NCBI RefSeq assembly: GCF_039555335.1
Contig: NC_092647.1
Coordinates: 9,183,274 to 9,247,273 of the forward strand
Direction of reading: 5' to 3'
DNA from: Amphiura filiformis
Taxonomy: Eukaryota; Echinodermata; Ophiuroidea; Amphilepidida; Amphiuridae
Length of the DNA stretch: 64,000 nt
In this document: positions 34,216 to 45,778 of the stretch, piece by piece
Numbering within the stretch: position 1 is the first letter of the stretch
Layout: each line of letters begins with the position of its first letter
The notes under the pieces: model-generated
The model's input: the letters and a program-made list of their open reading frames with translations, nothing else
Database searches by the model: none
What the model was told of the DNA's origin: nothing
Position numbers and translations under genes: made by a program

Positions 34216-34690
34216 CAACACTAAGGGGGATGTCATTTTCTTCGGCAGGGGGATCATGAATATGTCAGTGACCGGTGTCAATTTTTTACGACCCCCCCTA
34301 TGTTGGGTCGAAATTTTGTATGACCCCCCTTCACAGACTCAAGACAAATTATTCATTGCCAGAACAAAGCCGAGGAGCATTAGAACGAAAGATTGTTCGC
34401 ACATTTTGATTGTTAAATTAAAAGAATGCACGCGCGCAAGTTTTGAGTTACCATCCCTTAATAATTCTATAACCCCCCTATTTTGGGTGTTAAAAAGTTA
34501 TAACCCCCCTTTGGTCTAAAAATTCTATGACCCCTCCGCAGAAAATGACAGCCCCCTAAATGCTTCCGCATTTGGTGTAATAGTCCCGGTTAAAATAGCC
34601 TCTTTCGCGGGTACTGAATTTGAGTGAATCGTGTCTGTTTTTATGAAAACAATAAAGTGGGGACTTCAGATGGTCGAAATTCCAATAAAG
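34216..34690. other. C-run-rich gene-free stretch
   Basis: Repeated 'acccccct' phrases (34290-34330 and 34470-34510) suggest another old MITE. No exon is recognised. Confidence 0.35.
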
Positions 34691-34694
34691 ATAG

Positions 34695-35145
34695 CCCAGT
34701 CGTCCAATGAAACATACATTATCAAGGCCGATATCAGCTATAGATATTTTATTTATAATCAATCAAATAATTCTTTAACTCCGAAATCAGCTCAGCTGAT
34801 TTACAAATGAAACTTACTTCATATCAAGGCCGATATCAGCAGTTAAACTTACTATAATCAATCAGATCTTCATCATTGATATCAGCTTAGCTGATTTATC
34901 AAATGAAACCTACTTCATCAAGGCCCATGTCAGCACTCAGCAGTAGATAGCTTTCTTATAAATAAATTAAATAGTTCTTTAACACCAAACTCATCTCATT
35001 TATCAAATGAAACCTACTTCATCAAGGCTGATGTCATCAGTAGATAGCTTATTTATAATCAAATAGTTCTCTAACATCAATATCAGCTTAGCCGATTTAT
35101 GAAATGAAACCTACTTCATCAAGGACCATGTCAGCAGTAGATAGC
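34695..35145 (+). repeat. Degenerate tandem array, unit about 110 bp
   Basis: Four units share 'gaaacctacttcatcaagg', 'gtcagcagtagatagctt' and 'atcagcttagctgattta'. A stray unit at about 37014-37060 ('atcatcaaggtggatatcag') suggests that the LINE and MITE block between them was inserted into or next to this array. Confidence 0.75.
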
Positions 35146-36285
35146 TTCTTCTTCTTCCTAATATGTAAGTGCAGACTTCAAGGGATGGGTATTCAGCAGG
35201 ATCTGTCCTCAGAAGATTCCAATCCCGGCTGGATCTTGGGAAGAAGGAGGAAGCAAATTGGTTTGAGTTGCACTGACCAATCCAGAATCTGGAGCTTTGA
35301 CCTCTGGTGCGGGATTTCGCCTCGTTGAGGTACTCTCTCCATCTGATGTCGACCAAGTTGTAGCGGATGCGATACAGCATGGACATTTTACTTTGGTGTC
35401 GTCTGCTTTCCAGAGTTGGCCATTGGAGGTCTTTTAGTAGGTCATATTTCCCCATGACATAACGTGTTCCACTGCGCTGTACCTACTCAACCTTCTTTAT
35501 GTTCCGTTGAGTATGTGGGTCCCAAGCCACTGCGGCGTATTCTGCTATTGGGCGAACATAAGTCATGTAGGTGGCTTCTTTGATTGATCTGCTGCAGTGG
35601 TGGAAATTGCGTCCCAGGAAAGCACGGGTTGAGTCACTGACTTGAGTTTGCTTTCTTTGTGATGGCGTCAATGTGGTCGTTGAAGTTAAAGCCATATTAT
35701 AACATTTGCTGAGGAAGACGCCCTCACTGAATTTTTAAAATTCCTTTTTTACACAATTAAATTGTACTTTATTAAACCAATATACCCTGCAAAAATCAAG
35801 ACTCTAGGTGCTGTAGTTTTGTCAAAATCCGAGATTTTGAATAAAACGCCGGAATCCGCGCTTTATTATTACGACGGAATTATTAGTCGAACGCATACAC
35901 GATGTTCATAACACACGTATGTCTATGGTACGTACGGCGTGCGGGACGGTGATATACACAACAAAGGGTCGTACCACAACATGACCGAAGGAGTGGTACG
36001 TATTGGCGACATGTGCGCTGGTAGTAAATTCCAATTTTCTTTGCTTTGCCGTAGTTGTTCGGCTCCAAATTAAAAGGGGATATATATGACAGTAAAAGCT
36101 AACATTTTATGGCAAAGAAATGCTAATCTATTTTGTTTGAAAATGTTATAATATGGCAATCACATGCAGGCCCAAGTACTTGGCTGACGAGACAGTCTCC
36201 AGGATTTCACCATAGATGATGTGAGGTGTGCATCATTGGTTTGTTTTTATTTGTGATTCTTACGACCTGGCATTTGGATGGATGA
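35111..36285 (-). pseudogene. LINE reverse transcriptase C-terminal part, split by a MITE
   Basis: Minus-strand reading, 5' to 3', gives CQVVRITNKNKP, YGEILETVSSAKYLGLHV, then the MITE (36157-35690). FNDHIDAITKKANSS, FLGRNFHHCSRSIKEA, YVRPIAEYAAVAWDPHTQ and DLQWPTLESRRHQSK follow. This is the thumb and C-terminal region of a CR1/Jockey-type non-LTR reverse transcriptase. An in-frame TAG near 35480 and several frame changes show decay. The RT catalytic core is not present. The continuity of protein motifs on both sides of the MITE establishes the order of insertion. Confidence 0.8.
35690..36157. mobile_element. TTAA-flanked MITE (family B, copy 2), inside the LINE
   Basis: It is near-identical to 26799-27255. 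TTAA (35686-35689) is preserved on the left; on the right the duplication has mutated. It interrupts the LINE reading between its AKYLGLHV and FNDHID motifs. Confidence 0.8.
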
Positions 36286-36607
36286 TTAAGCTTATCTTAC
36301 TTATCATGTATAAAGGCTCCGTCAGTTTCCATCCAAATGTCACCAAATTCATATGGGATAACGGGATTAGGCCTACGAAGACTATAAAATATCGTAAAGG
36401 TTTACTATGGTAGGCCTATACGCCATACGGGATGGGATAACGGGATAAGGCCTACGAAGACTATAAATATAATAAGGGTACAGGAGGAAGGAAGCAAAAA
36501 TAATAAAGAAAGAAAGAAAGACGAAAAAAGAAAGGAGAGAAAGCGAGCGAGCTAAAAAGATTATAAAGAAAGGACGATACATTGATCTTACGATATAGGG
36601 TGGTAGG
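36286..36607. repeat. Direct duplication and A/G-rich run
   Basis: The phrase 'gggataacggga' followed by 'aggcctacgaagactataaa' occurs at about 36356 and 36435. An (aaag)n-like run lies at 36500-36545. No exon is seen. Confidence 0.6.
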
Positions 36608-36856
36608 CACTGCAAAAACAGCAGAGCAACACTTAATAAACACTTTAACACTTCATAAACACTTGTTTGTACAGTGAAGGTACAGGGGTGTTAATTTATA
36701 AACACCAAAACACGTTTAGAAATATGAAGATGTTTATGTTTTCAGTTTAACACAAGATGGTGTTTAAATACATATTTTAAACACTATCTTGTGTTACTGT
36801 ACAAACATCTTTATATTTAAACGTGTTTATTAAGTGTTCCTCTATTTTTTGCAGTG
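36608..36856. mobile_element. MITE with CACTGCAAAAA ends
   Basis: The termini CACTGCAAAAA and TTTTTTGCAGTG are inverted repeats; arms extend through 'aacacttaataaacac' and complement, giving a 249-bp near-palindrome. No clear target duplication is visible. It is non-coding. Confidence 0.75.
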
Positions 36857-38008
36857 CGGGGTTATAGTTTTAGGGCATTTACGTAATAAAATAGCAATTC
36901 GGCGTGGTATTAAAGACCATTTAGGCCCTAGGCCTATAGTCTCTATCATCATGTAGGCCTAATCTGTTCAGCGATTCTTCCCGTTTTAGTAATCGCTCCC
37001 GTTTACTCAACTACATCATCAAGGTGGATATCAGTGGTAGATAGCTTTCTGAGTGATGTGTCATATAGTAGGACACCTAATTTTGAGAAAACATTGCATC
37101 TGAACAAACCTTTTTGGTGGGTTTAGCAAGCTGCTACAAAACAGTCCAATTGTATTAAATTTGGGCTCATTTAAACATGTTGAAACCATGTGTATTATTC
37201 TTTTCTTTCCCAATATGTATTAGTTATTATGGACATCAGGTTTCCTGTTGCGGTTTTAATTAAGCAAAATGCTAACAAAGCCAACTGCGGAAGCGCAACA
37301 TGTGTTTGAAAGTCTATTAGTCCGGTGGCAGAGCAAGGTTAGATGGTTTTATCAGTTAAAGTAGTTTTCTTTGCTGATTATTACTCTTTCAGTGGTACAA
37401 AATAAGATTTTTGGGGATGTAAACTGGTAACCCTTGGGCAATTAGAAATATTCAAGATGGCCGCTATGGATACTAAAATTAAGCTGGGTTATTCACTAGC
37501 GTTACCATAATAAATGATAACTTAAAGTATTTTGTGTAAATTATTTTCCTTTTGGATGCTTTAAATATAAACTGTATACAGTTTTAAACATGACACTCTC
37601 GCAATTCAAAATGGCCGCTGTTAAACGTCATAAGCAAAAACCATTAGTTTCAAGGTAAAGTTCTTTTGCCAGATTTTGTTTCTTACAATAATTAATGTAC
37701 ACCCTAGAATTAAGCAGATCCAGTTTGACATTTTACTCCTTAACAATCGCATAAAAATTCCAAGATGGCTACCACCGAAATGAAAGGTAGAAATATAACA
37801 CATTTTGGAAGACTTAGTTTGCAGGGAGTGTATTGCGTGACAACTCGGGGTAAACAGCTTTCCATTTGGTGATATCTGAACTGATATCTGTATCGAAATT
37901 ATCTGCCCAACTTGTACCAATCCCCTGAGCTGAGCGCCTTCAATTCCTTGACTAATATCAACAGCGCCTGCAACTGCAGCCGAAATTCTTGAAGTGTAGG
38001 ACCGATCA
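36857..38008. other. Gene-free stretch
   Basis: It contains the stray unit of the 34.7-kb array (37014-37060). A long minus-strand frame over 37621-38160 is discussed under rejected items. Nothing else is recognised. Confidence 0.35.
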
Positions 38009-38673
38009 TTATAGCAACATGTAACCCGGTAGTCGAACAGATGGTTTATAATTATCTTTGAATCTCCGAGTAATGACACCAAATGCCACTTTAAGATCCA
38101 TTGCTTGCTTTTGCACAGGACTTTGTTGCCTATCAGTAAAGCTGACAAGGACTTCTTCAACTTCGGCGAGGAAATTGCAGCATGTCAGATACTGATTATA
38201 CAGCCAAATCTTCGTCGATAGGGACATTGTAGTGTGACTTTACAATGCGAATGTCTTTGCACTCTCGTTTGGCTACTCTGTGGATGCTACTGCCTATAAC
38301 AGTTTCATTATAACTTCATATTTCACGTGCGTTAACGTTGCAATGGAATACGATAATTAATACTAGAATAACTTTGTGATGAAAGAACTAGAAGCTCTCC
38401 GGTAAAGTTTGTTTGGAGTTCTTCATTGAGTCACCTACGATCAGCACGAGTTAATGTGATTTCCAAATATGTGCAGCATTCCTGATACAATTCAGCAGGT
38501 TTCCAAATGTGACTCTTATTACCAGATAGGACATCTACAGCATGTTTTAGGAATTCATCAGTTGCATCTTCTTTAGATGCTGCAACATCACATCGTGTAT
38601 TGCTTTTGTCACTAAAAACAGTAAAATAATAAAGTTTGTTTGCTTGTTTTATTTCTTCTTTAACCTGGAACAC
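38009..38673 (-). pseudogene. Unidentified coding-like stretch
   Basis: Two adjacent minus-strand frames look protein-like. One, 38673-38431, reads VKEEIKQANKLYYFTVFSDK and ends LTRADRR. The other, 38227-38009, reads YLTCCNFLAEVEEVLVSFTD and ends RLPGYMLL. Composition is balanced and hydrophobic spacing is regular, unlike the repeat-derived frames nearby. I do not recognise a family. They may be exons or a decayed retrocopy. No convincing splice sites join them, and a stop lies directly upstream of the first frame. Treat as a lead only. Confidence 0.25.
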
Positions 38674-39298
38674 TCACTGAATTGAAAACACAATTATCTG
38701 TTCTTCCTTGAGGCACAGAATCTCTGTGATGCCTAATTCCCATCGCGTGAAGATCAGTTTAGATCACTCACTTCTAAACGTTCTCTGATTTCCTTTGCCT
38801 AGCTATCGCCACGATCGCGCATTTTGCTATCATATAATGGATGCTTTGAATCTTTTGGAGTTCACACAGTTCCCCACATTAGTATTCCTAAAAGTCAAAG
38901 TGTGGGGGAAGATCAACGTAGTCGTTTGGCGGACTGGGTAGAACCATCTTCTACATAATTGCCAATATTAGTTTTGCGTGTGTATTGACAATTTTTATGA
39001 TAGTTAATCTTAAGAAACTTCAGGCTGACATAAGCTGACATACAAATCATACTCATGGCCCATTGTTGGAGAGCAACGATCTAATTGGTGTATTCTATTG
39101 CTAAAATGGTCTGAAAGACAGTTAAAACTTTTTGCAAATGGACCATGGTTAAGAATGATTAAATTAAATAACAAGAAACGTATGAGTATGATATGTTATG
39201 CAAACCATTCAATATGTTAAGAAAAGACAGTTACCTATTATGAGCATACATCACACAACTCACGGGACGTCATCATTGCATTTTGGGATCATTAATTA
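38674..39298. other. Nothing recognised
   Basis: This is AT-rich unique-looking sequence with no structured repeat or exon. Confidence 0.35.
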
Positions 39299-39870
39299 TT
39301 TGGTATGATACCATTTGTCACTAAAACACCATTTGAATGCTGTTCCAGAGTTACGGATCGGCCATTTTGAATATCTCGGATTGCCCAAGGGTGACAATTT
39401 TACACCCCCTAGAATCTTATTCTACACCACTCAAAGATCATTTATCAGCAAAAAAAAACACCTTTAACTGCCCAGAACAGTATTTGGTATGATAACTTTT
39501 GTCAATAAAACACCATTTGAATGCTATTTCAGAGATACGTGGCGGCCATCTTGAATATCTTGGATTGCCCAAGGGTGATAATTTCACCCGGGTAATTTCA
39601 CACCCCTTAGAATCTTATTCTACACCACTCAAAGATCATTTATCAGCAAAAAATAAACTTTAACTGCCCAAAACACTATAATTATTCGGTATGATACCTT
39701 TTGTCACTAAAACACCATTTGAATGTTATTTCAGAGATACGTGGCGGCCATCTTGAATATCTCGGATTGCCCAAGGGTGACGATTTTACATCCCACAGAA
39801 TCTTTTTCTACACCACTCAAAGATCAATAACCAGCAAAAAAACAAACTTTAACTGGCAAAACCATCTAAC
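39299..39870 (+). repeat. Tandem array, three units of about 190 bp
   Basis: Units share 'tggtatgata.c..ttgtcac', 'aaacaccatttgaatgc', 'cggccatcttgaatatct', 'ggattgcccaagggtga' and 'ctacaccactcaaagatca'. Moderately diverged and non-coding. Confidence 0.85.
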
Positions 39871-42016
39871 CCCCAAAATATGGTGTTTGCAGCCGGACTA
39901 TATATGGGTTTTTTTGTTGACATGTCCATTAATTTCTGTAATTGTTGTAAAATGCAAACTACTAGAGCAATAGAGTTTTTTGTATTACACATAAGTTAAG
40001 CACATCATCTTAATTCAAAATTCAAGTACTACCATCTGGATTGACACTTATATTGTAATTAATTAGCTAAGATTGAATTAACAATTAATAACTTGAGAGT
40101 ACTGTGATTTCTGTGTATCATGATGAAGTGTAAACAAACAAAGTAAATGCGCAAGAGTGCACACCAGTTAATATAGTCCCTATTGACTATTGAAACATAA
40201 TTTTCTTGACCTGAAAGCGACTCAGTTCTTCAAAACTTAACACTTTCTGCAAGTTGAAGGTCAGATAAAGACAGGCAGTTCAGTGAAAACAGACAGGGTC
40301 CAGTGACTTTTCGCAGGTTGCCGATTTGATCACTCACAAATAGCTCTGTGTTTCTGAAATTGTAACACATTTTGAAACTTCATAATAAAAAGGACCTAAT
40401 AGTTAGGTTTAAGCCTTTTCTAATGTATTCATAGGTGTAGATCCCGGGGATGGGGATTTATTCCCCCCTCAATATTTTGCCAGGAGATGGTCCATACAAT
40501 CATCCCCCAATGTTGATGCCTGATAATAGCCCCAAATGTGAAAATTTTCACGTGCTTCACGCGCATTTATTCTGCTTTTACACCATATGTGACCAGTCAC
40601 AACAAAAGATACCTCTTGTCGGTACCTGCATAGATCATATTTTGGTAGTGCAAGTCAAACACCTTTTTAACTTTATTCTTTCTATAATCCTATTGTTGAA
40701 GAGGATAATAGGATATTATCTATAGAATGGTTATATAGCTCTAATCTTTGGTTGCTTTATATAAACCTTTCTCAAATTGTGGACAACAAAGCATTGCAAT
40801 TTGCGTAGGTACACATATTAGCCAGCTGTTAACAAAGAGAGGACATTCTTGAACCCTCGTTACCTTGAGGATGATTTGAACTGACCACCAATTATGATGG
40901 TCTGATATTGATTGATTTTTACCCTTGCAATGTTCAAAAAGAGACCCATGTAGCAACCGACAAGAAGTACCTTTTGTTGTGACTCGTCACAATATTTCAT
41001 CAGTTTAGCTTCAAAATAGTAAAAAAAAAATTTGCGCGCTTTGCGTGCAATTGTACCATAAACTTATTCTGTTGCCAAAAGGTGCTGCATTGACTATACT
41101 TGAAGAATTTTTTCCAACTCCATCCCCCCAATGTCAAAAAGAAATCTACGCCACTGAATGTATTACTTTAAAAGTCACCTGGCACTTTCTCCAGGGGCGA
41201 GCCCATGGACAAGGAGCAGTGCGGGCCCTTTAACGCCTCCTTTATCAGCACTTATGTCATTTTTGCCTTTGCTCAGGCCCCTGAACTCTCGGGCCCATGG
41301 ACTTTGTCCACCCTGTCCACACGCTTGCTACATGTACGCCCCTGACTTTCTCACTTTTCGAAACACTGATTTCAAGGTGTATAGGAGATTTGTTTTTACT
41401 GATGTGCATTCTGAAAGTCATTCACAATAATGAGTCATTGTGTTTATGTACAATTTAAGATGTGGGGTAAAAAGTTTAGAGCAATATGGGCATATAGTGT
41501 ATAAATGATGAACTAAAAGGTAAAATATGGCTTCAAATGGACATTCATTTTGAAACATTTTGACTTGTCAGACCCCCCTGCATACTTTGTACACCTGCAC
41601 ACTTTAGGCCTATATTTAAAGCAATAATTACAGTAATAAGAGAAAATGGCACATGAATGGTTTCAATTGGTCTTTATTAAACAAAATGACTGATTAATAT
41701 TTCATAAATTAGGTAGTAAAATATTTTGAAATAAAAACTCAAAGGTTGGTGATATTTGTATTGTTACAGTGTTTATTTCAGATTTCGGTGCTTTTTCAGT
41801 GATTTTTATTTCATAGTGATTACAGTTGGTGTCATAACTTTCAACTACTGGGTATTTATCATGTCTTACGGGCTAGATAGTGAATTGGCTATACTTAATT
41901 GCTATAGCTAAGGTCGTGTATACGTCTAATGCAATTAATTGTAGTTTTTTTCTTTTTGCGGAGTAAAATTATGGAATATAATGACAAGTATGAAATCTTC
42001 TGCAAATTATTCCTTC
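39871..42016. other. 3' flank and 3' UTR of the lectin gene, with a dispersed repeat
   Basis: At 41030-41160 lies a fragment ('gtaccataaacttattctgt ... aaatctacgccactga') that recurs at about 61115-61225. Minus-strand AATAAA candidates downstream of the lectin stop lie at 41805-41810, 41772-41777 and 41673-41678. I cannot say which is used. Confidence 0.5.
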
Positions 42017-42249
42017 TCATGCTTCAGCAGTATCATCTTCTGCTACCGTCTTGGTGGTTTCCATAGTAACACCTCCACTGCTAGGATTATATAAAATATT
42101 CTCAAATCCAGACTTGGCTAGTTCTTCTTCGTCTTCAGGAGGATATTTATTTTTACGATGATCAAAGAAAACAACAAGTCCAACAATAGCGATAAGAACT
42201 AGGATGGCTAAGACAATTCCTACAATGGCTCCAGATGATAGACCACTAC
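42017..42249 (-). CDS. C-type lectin receptor: transmembrane and cytoplasmic terminal exon
   Basis: This last exon begins after a cag acceptor (42252-42250) in phase 1 and ends at TGA (42019-42017). It encodes a short GSGLSSG stalk, one helix of about 22 apolar residues (GIVLAILVLIAIVGLVV core), a basic stop-transfer HRKNK, and a cytoplasmic tail of about 45 residues. The tail holds an acidic EDEEEL patch and two tyrosines (KYPPE and ILYNPS). The protein is therefore a type I receptor with lectin domains outside. The tyrosine contexts suggest adaptor or endocytic contacts but match no canonical ITAM or ITIM. With the five exons upstream it gives 939 bp, exactly divisible by three, without stops. 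Confidence 0.88.
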
Positions 42250-42954
42250 CTGTAACAATGAAAGATAACAACAGTTAGAGATCTACCAAACAGTCTATTG
42301 CCATTTGGTCTAATACCATTTGGTTTAATTCCCACTTAGTCTTTATTGAAATTGTTCTATTACCAGAATGGCTAATTATCACTCAGTCTAATAATCATAT
42401 AATCTAATATTCATTTAGTCTGATATTGTTTGGTCCAATGACCAGTATAACCATATAGTATAAGAACCATTTGGTCTAAAAACGGTTAGGTCCAATAATC
42501 ATAAATTAATGGTCTAATAACCAGTTAGTAGTATAATAGCATTTTTTCTATTTGCCAGGTAATGTATATATTCGAGTGAAAGTGACAATTTGCCGAGCGA
42601 TTTGTCATTCTTTCACCGGTCTTTTCAAGGTTAATTATAATATAGGCTCATCAGGCATCACCAGGGATGCCACGGTTATGTGTAAATCATAGGTCTGTTG
42701 TTTATATAACCCCGAGAGCAGAGACACCCTTCTTTCAATCTTCAAAGGTGCTATCCCTATGCAGCAACAACTATTACACTGGGACTTGGTGCAGAGGTGA
42801 AGTTACAGGCAAGGGTGCAGAAACAAGGGTGAAGATAAGGTGAAGACTGCAACAAAATGACGAAACCAAGACTGGTGATGAACTGAGGGTGCACTAGTAT
42901 ATACAAGGATTGGTGAACTACAGCAGTTTGGAACCAACAGGAAGCCTCATCGGC

Positions 42955-43173
42955 TCATCTGCTGGATGGCCAGCAGGCTGACTTCCTGGAAGGCTGGTAG
43001 TGAAGGAGCAAATACTGCAGGAGTTGGTTCCAGAGTCTCACGGTGCGTGGATAGAAGGAGAACTGATAGCTGTCTATTGTTGCTTCTGGTAGCTTGAACT
43101 TAGGTTGGTGGTCCTGTCTGCTGAAGCTGGTTGGATGATGGTGGGGAACTGGATGTTTAAGAGTTAAGACCAC
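42955..43173 (-). pseudogene. LINE reverse transcriptase extreme C-terminus fragment
   Basis: The frame reads KFKLPEATIDSYQFSFYPRT then VRLWNQL, matching the terminal '...Y..SFFPRTIRLWN.LP' block of CR1/Jockey-like polyproteins. Sequence below 42955 on the minus strand is probably the element's 3' UTR. It lies in sense orientation in the lectin intron. Confidence 0.65.
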
Positions 43174-43264
43174 AGTGACCCAATACTATGACATCACATT
43201 TATTTTTTTAGTGGCAGAGTAACAGCCTAGTGAAGGCTTAATTAGCTGTTCACTTTGGTAAGGG

Positions 43265-44611
43265 CTGGTACCACTACTCGCAGATGACCATGTGTTGATG
43301 TCTACCAGCATGATAAAAAACCTTGCTACCACTACTGACAGCTGACCATGTGTTGATGTCTACCAGCATGATAAAAACCCTGGTACCACTACTGACAGCT
43401 GACCATGTGTTGATGTCTACCAGCATAAAAACACTGGTACCACTACTAGCAGCTGACCATGTGTTGATGTCTACCAGCATGATAAAACCCTGGTACCACT
43501 ACTGACAGCTGACCATGTGTTGATGTCTACCAGCATGATAAAAAACCTTGCTACCACTACTGACAGCTGACCATGTGTTGATGTCTACCAGCATGATAAA
43601 ACCCTGGTACCACTACTGACAGCTGACCATGTGTTGATGTCTACCAGCATGATAAAAACCCTGGTACCACTGCTGACAGCTGACCATTTGTTGATGTCTA
43701 CCAGCATGATAAAAAACCTTGCTACCACTACTGACAGCTGACCATGTGTTGATGTCTACCAGCATGATAAAACCCTGGTACCACTACTGACAGCTGACCA
43801 TGTGTTGATGTCTACCAGCATGATAAAAAAACCCTGGTACCACTACTGACAGCTGACCATGTGTTGATGTCTACCAGCATGATAAAAAACCTTGCTACCA
43901 CTACTGACAGCTGACCATGTGTTGATGTCTACCAGCATGATAAAAAACCTGCTACCACTACTGACAGCTGACCATGTATTGATGTCTACCAGCATGATAA
44001 AAAACCTTGCTACCACTACTGACAGCTGACCATGTGTTGATGTCTACCAGCATGGTAAAACCCTGGTACCACTACTGACAGATGACCATTTGTTGATGTC
44101 TACCAGCATGATAAAACCATGGTACCACTACTGACAGCTGACCATGTGTTGATGTCTACCAGCATGATAAAAACCCTGCTACCACTACTGACAGCTGACC
44201 ATGTGTTGATGTCTACCAGCATGATAAAAAAACCTTGCTACCACTACTGACAGCTGACCATGTGTTGATGTCTACCAGCATGATAAAACCCTGGTAACAC
44301 TACTGACAGATGACCATTTGTTGATGTCTACCAGCATCATAAAACCCTGGTACAACTACTGACAGCTGACCATTTGTTGATGAATACCAGCATGATAAAA
44401 AACCCTGCTACTGACAGCTGACCATGTGTTGATGTCTACCAGCATGATAAAACCCTGGTACCACTACTGACAGATGACCATGTGTTGATGTCTACCAGCA
44501 TGATAAAACCCTGGTACCACTACTGACAGCTGACCATGTGTTGATGTCTACCAGCATGATAAAAAACCCTGCTACCACTACTGACAGCTGACCATGTGTT
44601 GATGTCTACCA
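43265..44611 (+). repeat. Minisatellite, about 24 units of about 57 bp
   Basis: The unit 'accactactgacagctgacc', 'atgtgttgatgtctaccagc', 'atgataaaaccctggt' is repeated with A-run length variation. Smaller outlying blocks lie at 46659-46735 and 50100-50275. The unit is stop-poor on both strands, which generates spurious frames. It is intronic. Confidence 0.92.
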
Positions 44612-44909
44612 GCATTGTGATGTGCCCTGAGTAATTTAATTTGATGATTTATCTTTGTTTACCATTAAAATCTATTTCATGAGACATTTTAGGGATTCTC
44701 CTTTCTTGCAACAACTTGATCAAAAAACAAATTGAATCATTTCTAATTTTGGATCATATGTGAATTCCCCTGAGATTGTAAAGTAATGTTTTACATCATA
44801 TATGGGATTCCCCTCAAGAAGTGATGTCAAGGGATGGGGATTCCCCTCAGGAAGTGATGTCAAGGGATTCTCCTCAGGAAGTGATGTCATGTGAAAGGTT
44901 AATGTTATA

Positions 44910-45778
44910 GAAAAGAAAACAAGCAAGGTACACAAACTTGATGTGGGGAAACAAGTACAGACTAGACAATATGCAGGGGGGGGGGCAAAACCAGCAAATG
45001 TAGGCATAGGAAGTAGGCAAAGTTCGATAGCCAAAAATTACCAGTTCCAAGGTTAAAAGTGCTAAACCTGCAAAAACAACAAGGAGATAAAGTAACCTGG
45101 AGCAGACAAACAGACAAAAAACAACCGTTGTTTCGAGCAGATAAACTGCTCTTCTTCAGGGACAGACAACAAAATATAAAAGCAAACAACGGAAACTACA
45201 TGCTGTAGTTTAAAAACAAATTCAAGTCAAAAACTGAAGGCAAGTTCAAATAGAACTCAGTAGCAAACAAATAGAACTCTGTAGTAAACTGTGCTTCATT
45301 GAAGTAAGACATGCTTATTTTGCTCTGAGCTTATCTTGTTTGCTACTGAGTTCTATTTGAACTTGCCTTCAGTTTTTGACTTGAATTTGTTTTAAACTAC
45401 AGCATGTAGTTTCCGTTGTTTGCTTTTATATTTTGTTGTCTGTCCCTGAAGAAGAGCAGTTTATCTGCTCGAAACGTCGGTTGTTTTTTGTCTGGTTTTG
45501 TTTGTCTGCTTGTTGTTTTTGCAGGTTTAGCACTTTTGTGAGCCTTGAACTGGTAATTTTTGGCTATCGAACTTTGCCTACTTCCTATGCCTACATTTGC
45601 TGGTTTTGCCCCCCCCTGCATATTGTCTAGTCTGTACTTGTTTCCCACATCAAGTTGGTGTACCTTGCTTGTTTTCTTTTCTGTTGTTCATATTCAAGGT
45701 ATCCTCTTGTATCATTTATTGATCCTTGATGTGTTTTGTGTCCTCGTCCGTTGGATTCACCATTACCCACTTTTTTTT
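44910..45778. mobile_element. Nested element with about 350-bp inverted repeats and 12-bp duplication
   Basis: GTTAATGTTATA flanks both sides (44898-44909, 45779-45790). Arms 44914-45270 and 45338-45685 are inverted copies, nearly identical, around a 65-bp centre. A tail of about 90 bp follows on the right. Each arm carries a CTGAAGA-stem-GAAA module. Long inverted repeats with a hammerhead-like module and a duplication over 10 bp fit a non-autonomous Penelope-like derivative. Confidence 0.6.
45446..45478 (+). ncRNA. Hammerhead-ribozyme-like core in right arm of nested element
   Basis: The order is CTGAAGA, an extra A, a perfect six-pair stem II GAGCAG/CTGCTC with a 5-nt loop, GAAA, then CGTC. 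The inverted left arm (45127-45159, minus strand) keeps the stem and GAAA but has AAC in place of the GTC cleavage triplet. The architecture matches the copy at 21574-21606. Activity is unproven. Confidence 0.45.

Noticed and set aside
37621-38160. 179-codon minus-strand open frame
   Set aside because: It overlaps the better-looking frame at 38009-38227 in another phase and passes through low-complexity sequence. It has no motif, and a frameshifted relic is more likely.
43265-44611. CRISPR-like array
   Set aside because: There are no unique spacers; the whole 57-bp unit is repeated, and the context is a eukaryotic intron.
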